From NCBI GenBank assembly GCA_035948135.1, contig DASZJL010000215.1, forward strand, positions 1 through 12,724: a DNA stretch of 12,724 nucleotides, given 5' to 3'. Under the pieces are notes generated by a model. That model did no database searches. It saw nothing but the letters and a program-made list of their open reading frames with translations, and was not told the origin of the DNA. This document shows positions 12,441-12,724 of the stretch, in pieces. The stretch comes from CADDZP01 sp035948135. GTDB lineage: Bacteria; Actinomycetota; Acidimicrobiia; Acidimicrobiales; AC-14. The translations under genes and the position numbers were made by a program. Within the stretch, counting starts at the first letter, position 1; every line of letters starts with the position of its first letter.

Positions 12441-12724
12441 CCGCGTGCCGTCACTTCGATGACGTTGTCGGACAGGTAGGTCGCCTGCCGTGGGTCGTGG
12501 GTGACGAGCACGACGGTGAGGCCGCCGTCGGCCAAGGTCCGGATGAGCTGCTCGATGCCACCCTTGGAGGCGGTGTCCAGCGCCGACGTGGGCTCGTCGA
12601 GAAGCAGGGCCTCGGGCTCGCACGCCAGCGACCGGGCCAGGCTGAGGCGCTGGGCTTCGCCGACCGAGAGCGCGTCGGCCCGGCGCTCGGCCAGGGCGAT
12701 GGCTGCGGCAGAGATGGCGTAATG
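12437..12724 (-). CDS. fetA: FetA-type ABC transporter ATPase, C-terminal part (truncated; terminal bases doubtful)
   Basis: The frame is open from the window end to TGA at 12439-12437 (95 residues). It contains the second half of an ABC nucleotide-binding domain: signature LSVGEAQR (about 20-27), Walker B ALLLDEPTSALD (about 38-49) and the H-loop VTHD (about 73-76). It couples ATP hydrolysis to the FetB permease, whose start overlaps its stop. Walker A and Q-loop would lie outside the window. The first 12 residues visible here, HYAISAAAIALA, are identical to a membrane helix of FetB and do not look like an ATPase. From LAERRADALSVGE onward the sequence is normal. The first 36-37 bases, read from the right edge, are therefore likely a misassembly. 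The specific FetA name rests on the permease neighbour. Confidence 0.82.
   Translation of the reverse strand, partial: HYAISAAAIALAERRADALSVGEAQRLSLARSLACEPEALLLDEPTSALDTASKGGIEQLIRTLADGGLTVVLVTHDPRQATYLSDNVIEVTARG
12688..12724. repeat. Terminal copy of the 37-bp exact direct repeat (window edge)
   Basis: This is identical to 12104-12140 over its full length and continues to the last base, so the true repeat may be longer. It places permease codons in the reading frame of the ATPase, as expected for a false join or contig-end overlap rather than a functional element. Confidence 0.85.

Overview
The window looks like part of a high-GC actinobacterial chromosome. An Acidimicrobiia-like lineage is my best guess. 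The evidence is the very GC-rich coding sequence with frequent GTG and TTG starts, a mycothiol ligase (MshC), an F420:NADP oxidoreductase, a CobN-type cobaltochelatase, and a secreted protein with a Thr/Pro-rich linker. There is no rRNA, tRNA, CRISPR array, transposase or phage gene, and every gene has ordinary actinobacterial character.

Region 1 (1-5164, plus strand) is a tightly packed operon. It holds the C-terminal part of cobN, a fused ChlI/ChlD-type AAA+/VWA chelatase subunit, cobT, an APH-fold phosphotransferase, and a small DUF6285-like protein. Four of the five genes overlap or touch. The first three act in cobalamin synthesis (cobalt insertion and lower-ligand activation). The last two are a kinase/partner pair whose substrate is unknown.

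Region 2 (5165-8704) has a potential stem-loop and then a large PAS-PAS-PAS-GGDEF-EAL cyclic-di-GMP enzyme. A small minus-strand secreted or membrane-anchored protein converges on it. That small gene is divergent from a conserved membrane-associated protein, and the two share a 45-bp promoter region.

Region 3 (8751-10625) carries npdG (NADPH:F420 oxidoreductase) and mshC (mycothiol biosynthesis). Between them are compact hairpins with GAA loops. A degenerate 20-bp tandem repeat lies after mshC.

Region 4 (10661-11513, minus strand) is a small cluster read leftward: a 50-residue His-rich peptide, a STAS protein lacking the usual phosphorylatable serine, and a lipoprotein cupredoxin whose expected axial Met is His. 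Upstream of it lies a perfect CRP-type operator, TGTGA-N6-TCACA.

Region 5 (11628-12724, minus strand) is a FetAB/UPF0014-type ABC transporter: the permease, and the C-terminal part of the ATPase running off the end. The last 37 bases of the window exactly repeat a stretch inside the permease gene, in the same reading frame. The terminal bases are therefore probably an assembly artefact rather than genuine ATPase sequence.

I did not find a clearly new defence or mobile system. The most original parts are the CRP-operator/His-rich peptide/STAS/cupredoxin cluster, the kinase-DUF6285 pair in a cobalamin operon, and the terminal repeat.
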